Part shown: piece by piece, positions 60,567 through 64,000 of the stretch
Position numbering within the stretch: position 1 is the stretch's first letter
How the letters are laid out: the number at the start of each line of letters is the position of its first letter
Assembly (NCBI GenBank): GCA_001508155.1
Contig: LGFI01000011.1
Span: 1 to 64,000, forward strand
Reading direction: 5' to 3'
DNA from: Acetothermia bacterium 64_32
Lineage (GTDB): Bacteria > Bipolaricaulota > Bipolaricaulia > Bipolaricaulales > Bipolaricaulaceae
DNA: 64,000 bases
Position numbers and translations under genes: made by a program
The notes under the pieces: generated by a model
What the model saw: the letters and a program-made list of their open reading frames with translations, nothing else
Told to the model about the DNA's origin: nothing
Databases searched by the model: none

Positions 60567-60594
60567 ATCACGGATTACGGATCACGGTTCACGG
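60567..60594. repeat. 7-bp tandem repeat array at the iolM stop
   Basis: Plus-strand units ATCACGG, ATTACGG, ATCACGG, TTCACGG (60567-60594) are of the same family as the array at 22734. The iolM stop codon (CCG-TGA on the coding strand) lies within the last unit, as does the leuA stop at the other site. Confidence 0.85.
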
Positions 60595-61749
60595 CTTAAT
60601 GATGATCTTCCCGTCCTCGCGCCGGGTGGCCTTCCCCAGGGCGTCCACCGCCTGGGAGAGGGAGAAGCGCGAGGTGATGATCTTGGAGTTATCGATGAGC
60701 CCGGCCCCCATCATGCGGATCACGGAGGGGAAGATGCCGTGGCCGGAGTGCCCCTGGGCGCCGAAGAGCTGCGATCTCCTTACCTGAAAGCGCTCCAGGA
60801 ACATGGGGACCCGCTTGGCGGCCCGGCCCACCACCGCGATCTTGCCGTTTATGGCCAGGGTCTTTTCCATCTCGGGGATGGTCTTCTCCGGCGCCCCGGC
60901 CGCCTCCACCGAAAGGTCCACCCCCTCGCCGCCGGTGATCTCCATCAGGACCTCGGAGGGGGTGACCTCGCGGGGGTCGTAGACGTAGTCCGCCCCCACC
61001 TCTTTGGCGAGCTTCTTTCGCACCTCCGAGACCTCGAAGGCGATCACCTTGGCCGCCCCGGCGGCCTTGGAGAGCTGGATCGCCGCAAGGCCGATGGGGC
61101 CGGCCCCGTACACGGCCACGTATGCCCCGGGGCGGAAGCCCCCCGCCCGCTCGAAGATGGTGTTATAGGCCACACAGGTAGGTTCGGTGGTGGCGGCCAC
61201 CTCCCAGGCGAGCTCCTCATCGGAATAGCGCTCGAAGACGGCGTCCACCTTCCAGCAGAGCTTGGCCGGAACCACGATGTACTCGGCCATGGCCCCGTCG
61301 ATGGTGAACCCGATCTCCTCCAGGTTTTCGCAATGGTTTGGGAAGCCGTCCCGGCAGGGGCGGCAGTGGCCACACCAAACCATCTCCTCCACGGTGACCC
61401 GGTCCCCGGGCTTGAAGCCGGCCCCCTCCGGGCCGGGGCCGACCTCCACGATCTCCCCGGAGAACTCGTGGCCGATGATCACCGGGAACTTGGTGAGCCC
61501 GGGGTAAAGGATGTAGTCTTCCTGGTCGGTTTCGTAGAAGTGGACGTCGCTTCCGCAAACCCCGCATGCCTTTACCCTAAGGAGCACCTGCCCCGGGCCG
61601 GGCTTTGGGTTGGGAACCTCCTTTAGCTCCAGCTTGGGATGGCGCCAAACCTGCGCCCCCTCAATCGCCTTTCCGGTTTCCCTTTCGAACTCCGAGACCC
61701 GGTAGGTGGGCCTCGGCTCCCACTTGGCCGAAAGAACTAGCCCCTTCAT
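60589..61749 (-). CDS. iolM: Zinc-dependent dehydrogenase, IolM-like (scyllo-inosose 3-dehydrogenase)
   Basis: The 386-residue medium-chain dehydrogenase binds catalytic zinc (VKACGVCGSDVHFYE and GHEFSGEIVEVG) and structural zinc (VWCGHCRPCRDGFPNHCEN), with the NAD motif VAVYGAGPIGLAAIQLSK. The N-terminus has an extra 20-30 residues before the GroES-like fold (REVSEFERETGKAI-like region), as in the inositol enzyme of Thermotoga. It is flanked by IolN and IolO. AAAGGAGG precedes the ATG. A CAAACGTTTG operator lies just upstream. Confidence 0.78.
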   Translation of the reverse strand: MKGLVLSAKWEPRPTYRVSEFERETGKAIEGAQVWRHPKLELKEVPNPKPGPGQVLLRVKACGVCGSDVHFYETDQEDYILYPGLTKFPVIIGHEFSGEIVEVGPGPEGAGFKPGDRVTVEEMVWCGHCRPCRDGFPNHCENLEEIGFTIDGAMAEYIVVPAKLCWKVDAVFERYSDEELAWEVAATTEPTCVAYNTIFERAGGFRPGAYVAVYGAGPIGLAAIQLSKAAGAAKVIAFEVSEVRKKLAKEVGADYVYDPREVTPSEVLMEITGGEGVDLSVEAAGAPEKTIPEMEKTLAINGKIAVVGRAAKRVPMFLERFQVRRSQLFGAQGHSGHGIFPSVIRMMGAGLIDNSKIITSRFSLSQAVDALGKATRREDGKIIIKP

Positions 61750-61763
61750 CCTGCCTCCTTTCG

Positions 61764-61773
61764 CAAACGTTTG
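61764..61773. promoter_or_regulatory. LacI-type operator CAAACGTTTG before iolM
   Basis: CAAACGTTTG is a 10-bp palindrome centred on CG, as in operators of LacI-family repressors. It sits between the -10 at 61787 and the Shine-Dalgarno site, where bound repressor would block elongation or initiation. A related half-site (CCGTTTGC on the minus strand) lies at 61795-61802. Confidence 0.5.
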
Positions 61774-61786
61774 TAAGGCATGGCTA

Positions 61787-61817
61787 AGTATACCGCAAAC
61801 GGCTCGCTTAAGTTCAA
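61787..61817 (-). promoter_or_regulatory. Internal promoter for iolM-iolN
   Basis: Minus-strand TATACT (61787-61792) with TTGAAC (61812-61817) 19 bases upstream; the spacing is long, so the call is moderate. It overlaps the end of the iolO-like gene. Confidence 0.45.
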
Positions 61818-62626
61818 AGCCCTCGCAGGAAAGAAACTGCCGCCCGCACCTCGTCCCAAACCGCCTTCTCCCAACCCGGGCCCTTGACCGGGGTGAACGG
61901 GTCCGGCCCTGGGGCGGTGCACTCCAGGATCACAGGGCCTCCGTAGCCGATCCCATCTAGGGCGGAGAAGACCCGATCAAAGGGGATGTGACCCCGGCCA
62001 GGTGCCCGCCGGTTTGAGTCAGCAACGTGGAAGAGGAAGAGCTTGTCCCCCGCCCTATGGATTGCCCCGGGGATGTCCGCCTCCTCGATGTTCATGTGGT
62101 AGGTATCTAGGAGCACCCCCAAGGAAGGCGAGTCCACCTCCTCCACCAGGGACAGGGCCTGGGAACAGGTGTTCACAAGGTGCGACTCGTACCGGTTGAG
62201 CGCCTCCAGTGCCAGCCTAATCCCGAGCTCCTCCGCCCGTTCCGCCAGGGCTGCTACCTCTTCCTGGAGGAGCTTTTCCTCCTCCGCTTGGGAGGAAATG
62301 GGTCGGATCCTGCCCACCTTCCCGTGGCAGGAGACGATCCCTGCCGCAAGTTCGGCTGCGCAGTCAAGGAGCTCTTTGTAGTAGTCGAGTGCCTGGCGGC
62401 GTACTTTAGGATCGGGGTGGGCCAGGTCCACGTCAAGCGGGGTAAGGGAGAAAACCTCAAGGCCTTCGCCGGCCAGGATCTTTTGGGCTTCTTTGGGGGG
62501 GTACCGTCCCGGGTCGCCGAGAAGCTCTATGCCGCTGTAGCCGAGGCGGGAGAGGCCCTGGGCCACCTCCTTCAAAGGGGTATCGCCGAATATCCAGGTG
62601 CAGGCCCCAAGTTTTCTTGGCGTCAT
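61814..62626 (-). CDS. iolO: TIM-barrel epimerase, IolO-like (5-dehydro-L-gluconate epimerase)
   Basis: The 270-residue xylose isomerase-like barrel begins KLGACTWIFGDTPLKEVAQGLSRLGYSGIELLG. Metal ligands are expected in LALEALNRYESHLVNT (Glu), GVLLDTYHMNIEEADI (Asp/His) and LFLFHVADSNRRAPGRGHIPF (His), with a final Glu in VILECTAPGPD. In the Thermotoga route IolO epimerises the keto acid formed by IolN. It overlaps iolG by 4 bases (ATGA). Confidence 0.78.
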   Translation of the reverse strand: MTPRKLGACTWIFGDTPLKEVAQGLSRLGYSGIELLGDPGRYPPKEAQKILAGEGLEVFSLTPLDVDLAHPDPKVRRQALDYYKELLDCAAELAAGIVSCHGKVGRIRPISSQAEEEKLLQEEVAALAERAEELGIRLALEALNRYESHLVNTCSQALSLVEEVDSPSLGVLLDTYHMNIEEADIPGAIHRAGDKLFLFHVADSNRRAPGRGHIPFDRVFSALDGIGYGGPVILECTAPGPDPFTPVKGPGWEKAVWDEVRAAVSFLRGL

Positions 62627-63648
62627 GCGAGGGACGGATCTATCTCAGAGAGCCGCACCGGTCGCCCTTCCGCGAGGGACCTTTTGGCGGCGTATCCCAT
62701 CACCACCGGGATCTTCCCGTCCCGGCCGGTCACGGGCGGCTCTTTTCCTTTCTGGATCGCCTCGACGAAGGCAGAAAGCTCACGCACGTAGGAGTCGGTG
62801 TAGCGCTCCACGAAGAAGTGGAGGAGGGGTGGGCCGTGATCGCCATCTGCATTCGAAACCAGCGCCTGGTGTGGCCTGGGGTTTTCCACCCTCACCATCC
62901 CGCGGTCCCCGAACACCTCCACCCGCTGGTCGTAGCCGTAGACCGCCCGGCGGGAGTTGTCGATCACCCCCAGGGCCCCGCTTTCGAACCGCAAGGTTAC
63001 GATGGCAGTGTCGATGTCCCCAACCTCGCCGATCCTTTCGTCCACGAGCACGGTCCCGGCCGCGTAGACCTCCACCACCTCTTCCCCCATGAGGAAGCGG
63101 GCCATATCGAAGTCGTGGATGGTCATGTCAAGGAAAATCCCCCCGGAGACCTTTATGTACTCGATGGGGGGTGGGGCCGGATCCCGGGAGGTGATCTTGA
63201 GGATATGGGGCCGACCGATCCTCCCGGCGGCCACCGCTTCCCTTGCGGCGGAGAAGCTGGGATCGAAGCGTCGGTTGAACCCCACCTGGAGGACCACCCC
63301 GGCTCTCTCAACAGCGGCCAAAGCGCGATCGATGGAGTCCAGGTCCAGGGCGATGGGCTTCTCGCAGAATATGTGCTTTCCCGCCTCGGCCGCCTGCTCG
63401 ATTAAATCCGCGTGGGTGTCGGTGCTGGAGCAGATGAGGACGGCCTCTATCTCCGGGTCTTTGAGGATGGAGGCGGGGTCGCCGTAGGCCCGGGGGATGC
63501 CGAGTTCCCGAGCGCAGATCCGGGCAGCCTCCTCCACCACATCGGCGATTGCCACAAGCTCGGCTCCGGGCAACCGGCGTACGAGGTTTTCGGCGTGGAG
63601 CCTGCCGATCCTCCCAGCCCCGATTATCCCAACCTTTAGACGCTTCAT
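62623..63648 (-). CDS. iolG: myo-inositol 2-dehydrogenase-like oxidoreductase
   Basis: The 341-residue Gfo/Idh/MocA protein has the NAD motif VGIIGAGRIGRLHAENL, the catalytic EKPIALD, and DMTIHDFDMARFLMGEEVVEVYA, the classic inositol-2-dehydrogenase block with catalytic Asp and His. It oxidises myo-inositol (or a related polyol or sugar) to scyllo-inosose as the first step. It is coupled by ATGA to the ABC ATPase upstream and to iolO downstream. Confidence 0.85.
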   Translation of the reverse strand: MKRLKVGIIGAGRIGRLHAENLVRRLPGAELVAIADVVEEAARICARELGIPRAYGDPASILKDPEIEAVLICSSTDTHADLIEQAAEAGKHIFCEKPIALDLDSIDRALAAVERAGVVLQVGFNRRFDPSFSAAREAVAAGRIGRPHILKITSRDPAPPPIEYIKVSGGIFLDMTIHDFDMARFLMGEEVVEVYAAGTVLVDERIGEVGDIDTAIVTLRFESGALGVIDNSRRAVYGYDQRVEVFGDRGMVRVENPRPHQALVSNADGDHGPPLLHFFVERYTDSYVRELSAFVEAIQKGKEPPVTGRDGKIPVVMGYAAKRSLAEGRPVRLSEIDPSLA

Positions 63649-64000
63649 CCCTCCCCCTTGCGGGCCGCGTGCCCCGAGCGGATGATCTCGATGATCTCCT
63701 CGGGGGACACCTCCCCTTTGGCGAACTCAGCCACCTTACGCCCATGCTCCAGGATGGTGAACCGGTCCGCCACCGAATAGACATGGTAGATGTTGTGAGT
63801 GATGAAGATGATGGACAACCCCCGTTCTTTTGCCTCAAGCACGAAGTCAAGCACTTTCTGAGACTCCTTGATGGAAAGCGCAGCCGTCGGCTCGTCCAGG
63901 ATGAGGAGCTTCGCGCCAAAGTGCATTGCCCGGCCGATGGCCACCGATTGCCTCTCGCCCCCGGAGAGTATCGCCACCGGCTCATCCGGAGACCTAACCT
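63645..64000 (-). CDS. Sugar ABC transporter ATPase, CUT2 type (5' end beyond window)
   Basis: The C-terminal 117 residues are present: VAILSGGERQSVAIGRAMHF (signature), LLILDEPTAALSIKESQKVL (Walker B and D-loop) and IIFITHNIYHVYSVADRFTILEHG (switch His). The frame is open to the window end, where VRSPDEP precedes the signature. The short end (EEIIEIIRSG) marks a single-domain FrcA-like ATPase rather than a double RbsA. Position ahead of iolG suggests an inositol importer. Confidence 0.85.
   Translation of the reverse strand, partial: VRSPDEPVAILSGGERQSVAIGRAMHFGAKLLILDEPTAALSIKESQKVLDFVLEAKERGLSIIFITHNIYHVYSVADRFTILEHGRKVAEFAKGEVSPEEIIEIIRSGHAARKGEG

Overview
The window is a compact, GC-rich bacterial chromosome segment. 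Genes are short-spaced, organised in operons, and many junctions overlap by 4 bases (ATGA or GTGA). No rRNA, phage block, IS element or CRISPR array is visible. The gene set (sugar ABC importers with secreted GH3 enzymes, a Thermotoga-type inositol pathway, citramalate-based isoleucine synthesis, a MoxR/vWA cluster, a heterodimeric ABC exporter) suggests an anaerobic or thermophile-like heterotroph from a little-studied lineage. Bipolaricaulota/Acetothermia would fit, but that is a weak inference. Many transcription-unit first genes show a -10 hexamer 6-10 bases before the start codon and no Shine-Dalgarno sequence, so leaderless initiation appears common; operon-internal genes use strong Shine-Dalgarno sites.

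Layout: 1-663 holds tRNA-Val(GAC) and a DUF3467/MoaD-like pair. 757-4573 encodes an asymmetric heterodimeric ABC exporter, followed by a small secreted protein. 5232-13305 (minus) is a sugar operon: ROK repressor, CBM9-like protein, binding protein, GH3 enzyme, two permeases and ATPase. It is divergent from a second GH3 gene at 13662, which has its own promoter, a 16-bp palindrome and a candidate leaderless small ORF. Directly after this GH3 lies an AT-richer carboxylesterase insertion bounded by a 61-bp repeat of the GH3 3' end. A parallel beta-helix protein follows.

19053-30784 (minus) is one ten-gene branched-chain amino acid operon, ilvD-ilvB-ilvN-ilvC-cimA-leuA-leuB-leuC-leuD-ilvE. It is preceded by what reads as a classical ribosome-mediated attenuator with leader peptide MLLVIRIPG. 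CimA in place of IlvA implies isoleucine from pyruvate plus acetyl-CoA.

31063-42780 is mixed: a lone molybdenum hydroxylase large subunit with an MFS transporter; a Cas4-like nuclease divergent from a zinc metallopeptidase; mutL-xpt-guaA; a MerR-like/HD pair; and a short tyrosine recombinase whose upstream region carries a dif-like 11-6-11 site. 42817-51936 is a seven-gene membrane/MoxR/DUF58/vWA operon. 51877-58023 holds a glycosyltransferase, HEAT-repeat protein, DUF401 permease, HAD phosphatase, DUF4015 protein and SH3-type lipoprotein.

58012-64000 (minus) resembles the Thermotoga maritima inositol pathway: CUT2-type ABC ATPase (cut by the window end), IolG, IolO, IolM, IolN, then a PIN-domain toxin-like pair and a second IolO-like epimerase. 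A LacI-type operator half-palindrome and promoter sit before iolM. A 7-bp tandem repeat occurs twice in the window, each time at a CCG-TGA stop codon; at leuA-leuB it also encodes the start of LeuB.
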